64,000 nt of DNA from Carnegiea gigantea (lineage: Eukaryota > Streptophyta > Magnoliopsida > Caryophyllales > Cactaceae), in NCBI GenBank assembly GCA_029747015.1, contig JAKOGI010000110.1, forward strand, positions 334,733 to 398,732, in the 5' to 3' direction. A program made the translations under genes and the position numbers. The notes below the pieces were generated by a model. That model worked only from the letters and a program-made list of their open reading frames with translations. It had not been told where the DNA came from and did not search any database. Below are positions 33,977 through 45,790 of this stretch, one piece after another (within the stretch, counting starts at the first letter, position 1; every line of letters begins with the position of its first letter).

Positions 33977-35980
33977 ATGCTGAAGTTAGTTAACAACAAA
34001 CAGCATGCCACTGACCAACAGCCAGAAAATTTGAGTTATTATGCTCGCTTTGTAGGTAAATCTCCTGGCAACTCTCATTTTGGTATTTGTTGTGCTGTGA
34101 CAAATAGCAATAATGGCTCCTGGATTGTAGACACAGGAGCCTCTGACCACATGACCTTTGATTCGACTTTGTTAACATCCAAATCCACTTTATCTCGACC
34201 CATTCAAGTCACTTTGCCTGATGGAACCATAAGAATTGTTAAACAAACAAAACACATTCCCTTGACTTCTACTCTAACCCTTAAAAATGTATTGCATGTG
34301 CCAGATTTTAAGTACAATCTTTTGTCTGTAAACAAGTTTCTTAGAGATCACAACCTTTATATCACCCTCTTCACTGACAAATGCTTCTTTCAGGACCTTA
34401 CAACTAGCTTGACTGTGGCCACTGCACTTGAAGATGGTGGACTTTATTTCATAAATCCTTCACCTGGTGGTGGGAATACTCATACTGCTTTGTTTACTAC
34501 TGGAAGTGGCAGCCACACAAGAATTTCATCTAAAGTAGAATACAAGCCCAGTTGTTCTCATATTTCCTTGAATAACTCAGCATGTACTTCGATAAACATT
34601 GATGTTCTACATGCTAGATTAGGACATTCTTCTTTGTCCAATATGTAACATATTCCTTATTGTAAGCAATTTTTGAACAATTCATTTACTTGTTAGATTT
34701 GTACTTTGGCAAAGTTTAATAGATTACCCTTTAATAAGAGCATCATTTCTACTAAATTTCCTTTTTAACTAGTTCATATGGATCTCTAGGGACCCTACAA
34801 AGTAGCTAATATTTCTGGTGCTCATTATTTTCTTACATTAGTTGATCATTTCAGTAGAATCACTTGGACACAACTTTTACACGATAAACACAAGATGCTA
34901 CAGCTGTGATTCAGTGTTTCCAAATGGTGTCAACTCAATTTCAGAAAAATATCACCATGATCAGAACAGATAATGGCACAGAATTTATAAATAGCACTTT
35001 ATTAGAATTTTTTGCATCAAAAGGTGTTTTGTCACAAAGGTCCATTGTTAAAATTTCCCAATAAAATGGGGTCGCAGAGAGAAAACACAGACATCTCTTA
35101 GACACAGTAAGGAGCCTAAGGTTTCATGCTGGGTTTCCAAAGAGATTTTGGGTGAATGTGTTTTGCCTGCAACCCATATTATCAATAAATTGCCTATGGC
35201 CAATCTCTCCTGGAAAACTCCTTTTGAATTGCTCCACAATGAGACTTCTTCTTATGATGAGTTGAGAGCCATAGGCTGTTTACGCTATGCTGCCAGAATA
35301 GGGGAAATTGATAAATTTGAACCTAGAGCTAGGAAATGTGTTTTGCTTAGATATTCCTTTGGCATCAAAGGCTATAAATTATATGATTTGCAAACTAAAC
35401 AAGTTTTTCATAGCAGAGATATTACTTTTCATGAAAATACTTTCCCTTTTAAGGCACCATTGGACAATTTAGCTACAATTGTAGAGGATCCTGTCAGTGA
35501 GTCTATAATTCCCCACCTGGTGCCTGCAACACAGTTTCAGGATGATGTTATTGACATGCATCAATCATCAGTCCCTTCACCTGATCCCTCCTCATGTTCA
35601 GATCCAATGTCTTCTTCTCTTGCTTCTTCTTCTCCTGCAAATAACACAGTTTCTAACTTAGAACCTCAATCTTCTAGGATTAATTCTTCTACACCTCCCA
35701 AAAGATCAACTAGAATAAAAGCTCCTTCATTATGGTTGCAGGATTACATCTACTCGAAGGCCACCAATTCTAAGTCCATGGCACAGTCAGTTAGCACATC
35801 TCAAACAACAGCATCCCACAGTTTACCTGCAACAATTCTACACCATATCCTTTATTCCTTCCTACAGATCTGGCGCATTTGTCTTCCAGTTATGTGGCTT
35901 CACTTGTTAATGTTCTACAAATTCCTGAGCCTAGTTTCTATGCACATGCAAAACTGTATCAAAAATGGGTAATTGCCATG
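33977..35980 (+). pseudogene. copia protease and integrase, broken
   Basis: The protease active site DTGASDHM is intact at 34130-34153 within an open frame (33977-34648). That frame ends in the HARLGHSSLSNM zinc-binding start of integrase. The integrase core is then split by stops and frameshifts between about 34650 and 35150 (an RTDNGTEFINS motif is readable near 34960). The frame reopens at 35148-35972 with the integrase C terminus and a Ser/Pro-rich linker. Confidence 0.85.
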
Positions 35981-37423
35981 AATCAGGAGATTGAGGCTCT
36001 GGAAAAAAAAAAAATGGCACCTGGACTTTGACCTCCTTGCCATATGGCAAGAAGGCTTTGACTTCTAAATGGGTGTATAATTAAGACCAAATTTAGACCA
36101 GATGGCTCCATTGAGACGCATAAAGTTAGGTTGGTTATTAGAAGCTTTGAACAAGTTAGGGACAAGGATTACAAACATACTTTCACTCCAGTTGCTAAAC
36201 TCACTACAGTCAGAGTTTTTATTGCTTTAGCTACCAATAAAGGAAGGCCTCTTCATCAGTTAGATATCAATAATGCATTTTTACATGGATTTATTAATGA
36301 GGAAGTGTATATGATACCTCCAGAAGGGTATTCTAAAGCCAAGTCAGGACAAGTATGTAAACTGGAGAGGTCCTTATATGGCCTGAAACAAGCTTCCAGG
36401 CAGTGAAATCTGGAATTGACAACAAAGTTTCTTACACGTTAGGGTTTCAGTCAGTGAAAGAGTGATTATTCTTTGTCCTCTAGGACTGTGCAGGGCAAAT
36501 ATACCTTTATTTTGGTTTATGTTGATGATTTGTTGATAACAGAAAATGATGATATTGGTATTACTCAGATTAAACAAGTTCTTCATGATGCTTTTACCAT
36601 CAAAGATTTAGGCTTGGCTAGATATTTTCTTGGTATAGAGATCTCAAGATCTTCAGCAGGGACATTCCTTAACCAGAGAAAATATATCATGGACATCTTG
36701 CAAGATGTTGGGTTGACTGCAGCCAAACTAGTTAAATTCCCTCTTCCACAAGGTCTCAAACTATCTACAGAAGTTGGTGATATTCTGGCTCAACTTGAGC
36801 CTTACAGAAGATTGACAAGACGGTTCTTATACCTTACTCTCACCAGGCCAGATATTTCTTATATGGTTCAACATTTGAGCCAATTTCTATGACAACCTAG
36901 AGTGCCTCATTACTAAGCAGCTTTACATGTTTTGGGATATTTGAAAGGAACATCAAATAAAGGTCTTTTTTATTCTACAAGTTCCAATCTTCATCTAACA
37001 GCCTACTGTGACGTAGATTGGGAAAAATTATCAGATGTCAGCAAGGTCTTTAACAGGTTACTATGTATTCCTAGGTTCTTCCTTAGTTTCTTGGAAGACC
37101 AAGAAGCAAAAGACAGTTGCAAAATCCTCTGCAGAAGCAGAGTATAGGTCCATGTCTGCCACCACTTCAAAGGTGGCCTGGCTCTCACAGTTGCTGCATG
37201 ATCTATATGCATTCCTGTTGCCTTACCTATAACTATGTTCTATGACAACAAGGCAGCACAGCACATAGCTGCTAACCCAGTTTTTCACGAACGTACCAAA
37301 CATCTTCGCATTGATTGTCATTATACTCGATACAAGGTCTTGGAAGGTTTCTTACAAACAGCATATGTTACCTCTAATGAACAGATTGCAGACATTATGA
37401 CAAAACCCCTCAATGAAGCATAA
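35981..37423 (+). pseudogene. copia reverse transcriptase and RNase H, broken
   Basis: Reverse transcriptase blocks QLDINNAFLHG (about 36257) and the catalytic YVDD (36518-36529) are readable, with a break between 36406 and 36473. RNase H blocks SSAEAEYRSMS (about 37128) and YDNKAAQHIAANPVFHERTKH (about 37237) follow after further frameshifts. The last frame ends at 37423 with IADIMTKPL, the usual copia C terminus. Confidence 0.88.
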
Positions 37424-37476
37424 CATGGATATCATTGTTCAAGGCTGGGAGTGCTGGAGCCTCCACCAATTCCATC

Positions 37477-37491
37477 TTGAGGGGGGGGGGA
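37477..37491 (+). other. polypurine tract of the copia element
   Basis: TTGA followed by G10 and A directly abuts the right LTR. This is the plus-strand primer site. The G run may be expanded. Confidence 0.85.
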
Positions 37492-37718
37492 TGTTAAACT
37501 TAGTGGTTTATAATGCAAGGTTGTTATCGAAGTCAGCAAGGTTGTCAGCTCACTCATGATTAGTTAGGTGGTTAGCTTGCTGTAAATATGCAGAGGCAAG
37601 TTGAATATAAGTTGGTCTGTACACTCTAGAATAGTTAGCTTCTGCTTAAGCAGAGATTCCTACAGTGGAGGTTTCATCTCTCTAAAACTTCTCTCTGTCA
37701 TCTTCTTTCTTGTTTTCA
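37492..37718 (+). repeat. right LTR of the copia element
   Basis: This is 227 bp, starting TGTTAAAC and ending TTTTCA. It aligns with the left LTR apart from substitutions and the 21-bp duplication found only on the left. Confidence 0.9.
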
Positions 37719-38020
37719 CATACTACAAGCATACTTTATACGCAAGCTTGAAATAATGCCCATCGAAAGGTTTCAATAGAAAAATTGTCATTAAAAAGAA
37801 AACTTAAAGAGTCGTCTGGGAACTTAACCCACCTGTCGAGAAGAAGTTATGGCAAAGGTGCAAATTCCACTAAAAACATGAGGATAATTCTCTTATCCTT
37901 GTTCACGCTTTCCTCGCATGCAATGTCTTCTGATATCTAGGTGTTCCCATGGGACATATCGTGTAATTATTTTTTGATCACATGACAATGATTCGGACTG
38001 AAATATACCTACTTCTGATC

Positions 38021-38122
38021 ACATAAGGAACCCAATAAAACGAAAACAAACAAAAGAGATGTGAAGAGTCTGCTCTCTTCACATCTCTTTTGTTTGTTTT
38101 CGTTTTATTGGGTTCCTTATGT
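38021..38122. repeat. perfect 48-bp inverted repeat with 6-nt loop
   Basis: The arms 38021-38068 and 38075-38122 are exact reverse complements, checked base by base, and the loop is TCTGCT. The arm begins ACATAAGGAACCCAAT. There is no coding role. It lies 300 bases after the copia element and 260 bases before the gypsy block. Confidence 0.95.
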
Positions 38123-38345
38123 TATGTATAATGTGCAAATCTTCCCTTGATTATAATTATGTCACTAATAGAGCTATTATATTTAATGCACAAGCGAGCA
38201 GAAAATGGTCAAACTATTGTAAATTGCAAGGTGGTGTGATCTTGCCAGAAACAATTGTCAAATCTGGATTGATTTTAATATAATCCCAAGCACGCTTTGT
38301 CATGAGAACACTTGTGATCGATCGATAAGGATTTTCACACTACGA

Positions 38346-38376
38346 CATCAAATAAACATCTGAGATTGAATTAATT
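38346..38376 (+). repeat. left copy of the direct repeat flanking the gypsy block
   Basis: CATCAAATAAACATCTGAG and the following bases recur with few changes at 42012-42042, immediately outside the other end of the gypsy-derived block. The pair looks like duplicated target sequence, but at about 30 bp it is far longer than a normal retroelement target duplication. Confidence 0.7.
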
Positions 38377-38378
38377 TT

Positions 38379-39611
38379 CAAGGGAATGAAGCAACCCAAG
38401 TTAACTTGCCTGAACCATTATGCATAACCTTTGACGAAGTGTGTGTCCTAGCACATAAGGTGGAGCAACAAAGAAAGTCTAGGATGAATGTTCGTGAGTC
38501 ATTCAAGCCCTATTCTGCACCAAACCGTGGGCAACCCTTTAACAAGGGGAGTACCACACCTCAGCCTAAATCATCTACCCCTTTCCTATCTAACCACAAA
38601 AGAACCAAGCTCCTCAAAGGCCACCACCACCAAACCCCCCACGTCCAAACCCATACCCCGTAAGCCAAAGAAGGTGTTACAAGTGTCAAGGTTTAGGACA
38701 TATTACTTCTGATTGTCCTAGTCGAAAGGTAGTCACCTTAGCTGAATGGGAAGCCATAGAGGGAGAATTTGCCAAGGAGAGAGAAGAGGAAAAGGAAGAA
38801 GATGCTGAGAACGATCATGAAGATGATCAGGAGGAGTTTGTGGAAAACGCAGATGAAGGTGAGATGCTAGTAATTCGAAGGGTATTGAGCAATCAACGAG
38901 TTGCTAAGGATGAACAACGTGAGAACATCTTTCACTCACGGTGTACAGTCCAAGGCAAAGTGTACTCGTTAATCATCGATGGAGGAAGTTGTGCCAACGT
39001 TGTTTCATTGAGCATGATTGAGAAACTGGGCCTTCAGTCCACGGCACACCCACACCCATACAATATTCAATGGCTAAATCAAGGCAAGGGATTACAGGTT
39101 AACTCTCGTTGCTTGATTTCATTCTCTCTTGGTAAGAACTACCAAGATGAACTTTGGTGTGATATTATTCCCATGGATGCTTGCCATATTCTGTTAGGAC
39201 GACCATGGATGTATGACAGGAAGGTTATGCATAATGGTTATCTTAATACTTACTCTTTTACCAAAGATGGCAAGAAGATTACCCTGAATCCTATGTCACC
39301 ATCCGAACTCCACAAAATGAAACCACAAAAAAGCCAAAATCAATCTGACTTGCTTTTGACATATGTTGAACTACTTTTAAAGACCTCTCAACATGAGTTC
39401 AAGGCCTTGAAAGAATGGATATTGTAAGTACAAGATGAGCCAGAAATACCACTTCCATCCCATCCCATAGCCAAGGTCATATTGAATCAGTTTAGTCACC
39501 TATTTCCAAATGAGATACCTTCGGGTTTACCCCCAAAGCGTGACATTCAACATCATATTGACCTTATCCCAGGATCCATTCTACCTAATAAATCGGCCAC
39601 ACACAAGCTAC
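38379..39611 (+). pseudogene. Ty3/gypsy gag-protease fragment with reverse transcriptase start
   Basis: Plus-strand gypsy pieces come in order. The gag C terminus (LAHKVEQQRKSR) is followed by a CCHC knuckle C-x2-C-x4-H-x4-C (38675-38716) in a shifted frame. An acidic linker then leads into an open frame (38840-39427) with the aspartic protease motif IIDGGSCANVVS (active-site Asp at 38978) and HILLGRPWMYD. The start of reverse transcriptase (GLPPKRDIQHHIDLIPG, about 39535) follows. The reading then jumps straight into LTR sequence, so most of pol is deleted. The first 30 bases (38379-38408) are an LTR-end fragment also present at 40484-40513. Confidence 0.85.
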
Positions 39612-40478
39612 TTAGCAGCCATGCATTCAAAGCTCTTTTGAAGTGGAAGCCGTGCCTCTCTTACCTTCCTTGAAGGGAAATTGAGTCAACAAGGTTTCTT
39701 AATGATTAGGAAAGAGTTTAAAAGAGAAATCTTGTGTTTTGTAGCTTAAACTTTCAGATTATGCATGTTTAAGCTTAAACCGTGTACTTAAGCATAGGAT
39801 TAGTTTTAATACCTTTCCTTGCCTAGAAGTAAAGGTTGTTTCATGACTTTAGTGGCTATATAAGGCCGTGTACTTCTCACTTCATGAATCAGATTTTGAG
39901 TTTAAAACTTTGAGAAAAGATTTTGTGTCTTGAGTTCCTCTTAAACACTTAACTTGCTTATCCTTAATTAGGCCGATTAAGGTGGTGTTCAAGTGAGTCT
40001 TAATCATTGATTAGGTGGTGTATCTGTATCCTAATCAAAGATTAAGGGCCCTAAGCTAAGTGATTAGTGGTGTATCTTATCTAATCACAAGGCTTAGAAC
40101 TATCCAGATTCCATTGAATTTACTTAAAGTTCATGAAGTTAGCTTTGGGTTCCTTAAACCAAAGCTCTCCTTTTTCATGTTCTAATCAGTGAACTTCATT
40201 CCTCTCTTCTTTTTTTTCTTTTCATATTTATTTCAAGCTTAATCAAGGCCAAGAATTCTTGCTTTGATTCAGTTTTGAGCCCAAACACAAAAACCACTTC
40301 AAACGGTGAGAAATCACAAACTTAGGCGTGAAAGGCAGAAGATTGGCACGGCCACACCGTGAACTTAAGTACGACCGTGCTTCCATTGGTTCGTGAGTTT
40401 TTCACTTGTTTTGGTTGTGTTCTTGTTGTAAGTTAGCTTGGGTTGTTCCTACCCTTGAGACTTACATCAATTTTGGTA
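39612..40478 (+). repeat. gypsy LTR, plus orientation (left arm of a large inverted repeat)
   Basis: This is non-coding LTR sequence with a TATATAAG box (39857-39864). Blocks such as ACACTTAACTTGCTTATCCT, GGCCGATTAAGGTGGTG and AAGATTAAGGGCCCTA recur in inverted orientation at 40484-41345. By eye the arms are clearly related but diverged. The left end is truncated at the junction with reverse transcriptase, and the true LTR start is not visible. Confidence 0.8.
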
Positions 40479-40483
40479 AGTTT

Positions 40484-41345
40484 CAAGGGAATGAAGCAAC
40501 CCAAGTTAACTCACGTCAAAGGATACTAGAAAGCAAGCAAACACTCACGGCCAGGGAGGCACGGTCGTGCTTGATGGCACGGGGGGACCGTGCCAATTTG
40601 CTGCCTTGCTTGCCTAGGAAGTTCCTTCTTCACGGTTTGAGGTAGCTTTGAGGATTCATGGAAGTCTGATGCAATTAGCTTTGTCTTGGTCTTGATTTTG
40701 TGTGGAGATGAGTAAACCAAGGAGTAAAGGAAGTGAGGAAAGAAAGGAGGATTCAAATCACTAAGAAGATCAAGAGGGAGCTCACGGTTTGAGAGGAGAG
40801 AAACCAAGAGCTAGCTTAAGAGCTTCAAGTGTGTTTAATGAATTTCGGATAGTTCTAAGTTAGATGATTAGATAAGATACACCACTAATCACTTAGCCTA
40901 GGGCCCTTAATCTTGCATTAGGATAAGATACACTACCTAATCAAAGATCAAGACTCACTTGGTCACCACCTTAATCGGCCACAATTAAGGATAAGCAAGT
41001 TAAGTGTTTAGGAAATCACAAGACACAAAGTCTTTGCTCTCAACTGAATAATCAACTCTATATGCTTAAAATGAACATACAGGGCTTTTATATGGCCTTG
41101 AGAATACATGAGAGAGCTTTCCTTCTAAGGTAGGAAAGTCATTAAGCATGTCTAAGACTACTTAGTACACGGTTTGTCCTAAAACAAGCATAAACTGAAA
41201 GTTTAAGTTACAAAGCATGATTTTTATCTTCCTAAGCTCTTTCCTATGCATTAAGGAATGTCAATGACTCAATTTTCTAGCTAGGAAGGTAAGGTTTCAC
41301 GGTTGGCCACCTCAAAAGAGCTGAAGAATGCATGGTTGCCATGTC
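40484..41345 (-). repeat. gypsy LTR, minus orientation (right arm of the inverted repeat)
   Basis: On the minus strand this reproduces the blocks of 39612-40478 in the same order, including a CCATATAAAAG box (41085-41095) and the GGCACGGTC/CACGACCGTGCC-rich part near the centre. The two arms are separated by only a few bases. Confidence 0.8.
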
Positions 41346-42011
41346 ATGCTAGAGTGGTCGTGTGAAAGCTTATAAAATGGAGGCTTTTCCCTTGCTCCAC
41401 GTGTCTCTCTCATGGGTGGCTGGGTGGCAGCTTACCAAGCAGCTCAATTTGACCTGGTAGGCAAGCTTGCACCTTAAGCAAACCCCTTGAAGGAGGAAAA
41501 CTACTAGGCTAAGTAACCGGGTGTCAATCAGCCGATTTCTGCCTCAGATTGTCATGCATGTTTGACACACCAAATGTTGACTAATTGCTATGTTTCTTGC
41601 ATGGATGGAAACCTCAAGATGTCTAGTTTACCCTCCAACTTGAATTGTAGCAATTGGACTTCATTTGCCTCCTGAACAAACCAGAATTCCAAAACCGTGC
41701 AGTTTGTAGTGCAATCCGGACAGGGTCAAAAGATGAGCTGTTTTAAGCAACCAATTGAACTCCAAATAATATGAAACCAATTGGACTTAAAAGCTAAGAT
41801 CTTGAGCTTGAAAATTCCCCAAAAAACGAGCACCAAAACGTGCCTTAATCCTATGTAATTAGATAACAAAAACCGGATGAAAATCTGGATGAGAATCCGG
41901 GTGCATCACCTTGTGTTTTCTTCATCAAGTGACTTATGGCCATGACTTTGGACTTGATTTCTTGATTGTTCTGGACCATTGAAACATTGTTGGACCTTGA
42001 GGATGGACCTC
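41346..42011 (-). mobile_element. continuation of the minus-strand gypsy fragment
   Basis: This is further LTR or 3' sequence of the minus-oriented element, ending at the right flanking repeat. A minus-strand frame (41851-42081) reads GPSSRSNNVSMVQNN...KSKVMAISHLMKK, which resembles the end of a gypsy polyprotein. This identification is weak. Confidence 0.45.
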
Positions 42012-42042
42012 CATCAAAATAAACATCTGAGATTGATTTATT
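42012..42042 (+). repeat. right copy of the direct repeat flanking the gypsy block
   Basis: CATCAAAATAAACATCTGAG and the following bases match 38346-38376 with one inserted A and a few substitutions. Confidence 0.7.
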
Positions 42043-42261
42043 ATTATAATCAGCATAAGAATTTCTCCAGATTGGGCACATCTATCTTTTTCAGATATGT
42101 AAAATAAAAGGTGCTATAGTACAGAGGATAACCCTCTTTTCAAGGGCACAATCCATGCAATAAAGTAAGGGGGAAAGGGGGAAAGGGGGAAAGAGAGAGA
42201 CTACAATAATTATGATAGTGGCAACAATAATAAAGGTATTGTTATAAGACACAAAAAAATA

Positions 42262-42652
42262 TTTAGGCTCTGTTTAGTATTCAGAAAATTTCGTGGAAAG
42301 AAAAATTGAAGGAAAAAAAAATGGAGAGAAAATGAATTTTTTTCTTTTATTTCGATTAAGGAAAAAATATAAGAATTTGGATGAGAAATTTGAATGTTAA
42401 TGAACTACTTGAATCATGTTGATGTTACATAAGTAATGTGAAGTTGGAGGAGGTTGGAAATTTTCCTCAAACTTTCCTCACAATTTTATGAGGAAAATCT
42501 TATCACTTATTTCTAATAATTTTTCCACCTAATTTTCCTTCATATTTTTTTCTTTGTGATTTTCTCTAAACCAAACACAAGAAAAAAAGTAATTTTTCTA
42601 AAATTTTCTTTCCACCAAATTTTTCAAGGTCCAAATGAAACCTCAATTCTAG
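42262..42652. mobile_element. MITE-like element with imperfect 45-bp inverted ends
   Basis: The left end reads AGGCTCTGTTTAGTATTCAG, then AAAATTTCGTGGAAAGAAAA. The right end, reversed, reads GAGGTTTCATTTGG, then GAAAAATTTGGTGGAAAGAAAA. The interior is A/T-rich and non-coding. No clear target duplication is seen. Confidence 0.5.
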
Positions 42653-42659
42653 TTTAAAT

Positions 42660-45050
42660 TTATTATATTATGTGGAAGAGTGCGAAAAAATGGTGAAGTT
42701 GCATAGCGGTGGTGTATTGCTACCTATATATTGTGTAAAATTATCATTGTTTACAACTACTCGTATAGAATTCTATGTATAATATTATTAGTCGACAAGA
42801 TTGATCTTATCAGATGTCTTTATATTTGTCAATATAGCTGCCCAACTCAAGTTTAATAACCAATAATTAATCATAATTATTGAAAATTTGTTAATTTTAG
42901 ATCAAATAATGGGTGAATTCACACTAATACAAGACAATAAAAATGTCTTAATTATTGCAAAACCTTTATCATCACCAAATAATATTAGGGCAAATATTAC
43001 ATACATCTGAAAGCACATACTCCCAAATTTATTTTTGGAGGATTTTCTATAATTTATTTATTTATTTGTTAATATAAATCTGCCAACATGACTGCTAAAA
43101 TACTAATTTCTTAGACATGCTATTGGCTTTTATAGCATTAGATTTTAAATTTACCCTTTAATGCCCATTTTTTGTATGCCATAGTTGACATGTCATCTAA
43201 ACAGCGGGGAGGGGGAAGAAGATGAACACGTACTTTATTAAAACATTGAAACATATATTCTCAAGTGCAATAATTCTCTGTAACTTCTCAGAACAATTAT
43301 CCTTGTTTTCATAGGAATTAGATTACATTTATGATTAAACATTATTCATATTTTATATATTGCGTTCAATGATTATAATAACACGTCTTATAATCTAAGA
43401 CTAAATTGTTTTCAAATGAAGGCATGATCGAATAAATGAAGACAAGACTGTGAGGTTGGTTGTTGCGGGGTTGGGGTAGTGGATAACGTTGTATTATGTC
43501 CCACCAAGTTTTTCTGTTTTCTTCCGTTGGAGTGTTTGGCGGGCGAAAACGATCCATTCCCTATTTCGTTAAGACTCCGCATTTACCGTCTCCCCACCAT
43601 CATCCACCGTTGATTGCTACACGTGTCTGGTCTAGATCTCTCCGCTTTCGTATCGACAATTTTGCGCGCCAGCTAGTCACGCCGGGCGACCAATCATGTG
43701 ATGTCTCCACCCTATAAGCCTTCTCGACATGTGGCATGCTATGTCAAATTAATCCATTTCATGTCTGCTTGGAAAAATTAAATGAATGGGACACGAGAAA
43801 ACAGGGAACAAATGTTTAATGAATTAATCATGCTTTTCCTCCATTCTCTACTTTAAGAAATTCAAATACGATATTAATTAACTAATTACCTCATGTTTCT
43901 TCTCAATCATTTCATTAATCTTCCTTCAGTTCGCACAAGAACATAAAACCCAATATGTATAAAATTCAACAGTTAATTACTAGCACAACAAACCAAGGGA
44001 AAACCGATATTATTTTGTATTGATGGTCATACTTTAATGAGATGTTGCTTGAATCTTCGCTTATTTGCATGAAAACTTGATCTTTCTTCAACGTTACTAT
44101 TACATTAATAAATCATTACTTAAAAAATTAATAAAAGGTTGAATATGTTGTCATTCTAAGTCTACATGGCATCAGTCAAGCCCTAATATCCTACTAAACT
44201 TTTTTTAAAAAAATATCTGCTAAGATCGGCTTTCGGTTATTTTTATCATATACAGAAGCAACTTGTTGCAAGTGCTGGACTTTTTCAACGAATTTTTCTG
44301 TTCGTGATTCATTTGTCAATTACAAAGGAACCAAGTCCGAGTTTGGAAGAACCAGCATGCAATTTGAGAAGATTGTGGGAGACATGACCAACGTACGTAC
44401 ACTGATTCACACCAATTAAAGAATAATTAATTGAGAATCTAGATGTGACGAGAAACGGATAACCTTTGCCTCTATCCTATCCAAATTAAGAATTAATTAG
44501 TAAACAAACATCAGTAAATAAAAGTTGACGAAACCATTATTTTATTACAGAAATAGTAGCGGAAATACTAATAATAATAGTACACTAGATCAAATGAAGG
44601 AGGAGGCAATTAGGCCAACATCCGCATGTTATCTCTGTTCCTACTGGGTTGACCCAAAATAATAGTCAAAAGAGGGGCCAAATTGCCTGAATCTTTTATA
44701 TATTATATGTACTATATATATAATTTAAATTAAATAAAAAGGAATTTGGGGAAAATAAGGAAATAAATAGGGGTGTCCCAAAAATTGAGGTCAGAAAACG
44801 TGGGGAAGGGGTGGGCGGAGTGGGTTCCCCACGAAAACGCGGTTAGTGCATGTGAAGCTGAAGGCGGCTTTGGCTTTCGGCGGCCCCTCGACTTTGCAGT
44901 TTGTGGAGGGTCGCTTCGCGTGCGCCAAGAGCATCAACTTTGATCATGTTAATTCGATTGGTACAGTGGAAGGATACTATGGTAATTGTGCAAATTTCTT
45001 CCTTATCCTATGCCCAAAACCTTTAGAAACTGGGCATATCCACCCTCTAC
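42660..45050. other. intergenic, no gene recognised
   Basis: AT-rich, with a short GC-richer stretch (43490-43720 and 44810-44940) that contains open frames but no domain I recognise. ACACGTGTC at about 43620 is a possible ABRE/G-box-like site. Confidence 0.4.
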
Positions 45051-45054
45051 TTAC

Positions 45055-45790
45055 ACACTCTGGTGTGGTAACGGGTCAAGTCGTATTGGTGTAAAGTCGG
45101 CCTATTAATAAATTGTATAAGGCTCAGTCATGGTTGGCGCATTAACAAAGTGGGTTGAGTGATCTTTTTATATAAGTAAATGGGTTGGGTCAAGTGAGGT
45201 CGATTCATGAGTGACCTATTTTTGGCGTATTTTAGAATAGAGCAAATCTGCTCAAAAAATAATAAAAAAACTCTATAAGATAATCTTTGTTATATATAAA
45301 GTATCGGTAATAAACTTAGCGAATTGTAACATGTAAATTACTGTGACAAGTATGTTAATGAAAGCCAAGAACCATGTAGGCTGCAGGCTTGTAGCCAAGG
45401 CTTATTTCACTGGAAAAGTTCGGGGCTCATAACCTAGGAGTGGCAATTTCCTTGGTGGAAAAATTTGCCTAGGCTGATAGGTCCCTTGGGGTCATAGTTT
45501 GAAACAGGCTTTTGTTGAATCTTGTCTAGTGATTATCTACCTACTCCCCGGGCGACGCCCATTGGGTCTAGCCATGTAAAAAGGGGCAGCATTAGGCCAC
45601 TACTTAACACTAAAAATAAGTAGGTTGACAAAGAGTGGGTCACTAAGCAAGTTATGAATGAGTCGATCTGACTCGACTTGACTTGTTAACATGCTTTAAC
45701 GGGCCACCCCGTTATTGGTCGTTTTTTTAATGACACTAATTTAAACGTGTTGATCTACTTAACCGGCAAGATACCCGGTTCATCACCCAT
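45055..45790. repeat. degenerate TE fragment rich in GGGTTGAG / CGGGTCA motifs
   Basis: The left part has ACGGGTCAAGTCG and GGGTTGGGTCAAGTGAGGTCG. The right part has inverted counterparts (TCGACTTGACTTG, ACCCGGTTCATCACCCATCC). The wording matches that of the hAT-type element at 63025-63609. A middle part (about 45240-45600) looks unrelated and may be a nested insertion. No target duplication is identified. Confidence 0.45.

Larger units (their letters stand above)
32434..37718 (+). mobile_element. Ty1/copia LTR retrotransposon, defective
   Basis: This is a complete-length copia element of 5.3 kb with both LTRs, PBS, PPT and domains in the copia order gag, protease, integrase, reverse transcriptase, RNase H. 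The order (integrase before reverse transcriptase) separates it from gypsy. The polyprotein is broken by many stops and frameshifts, so the copy is inactive. The left LTR has lost its leading TG (now TA), and the five bases on each side do not match, so the insertion is old or the flank is rearranged. I do not assign a lineage. Confidence 0.93.

Noticed and set aside
44846..45094. Plus-strand open frame of 82 codons in a GC-richer patch
   Set aside because: No homology recognised, and its 3' end runs into the degenerate hAT-like repeat.
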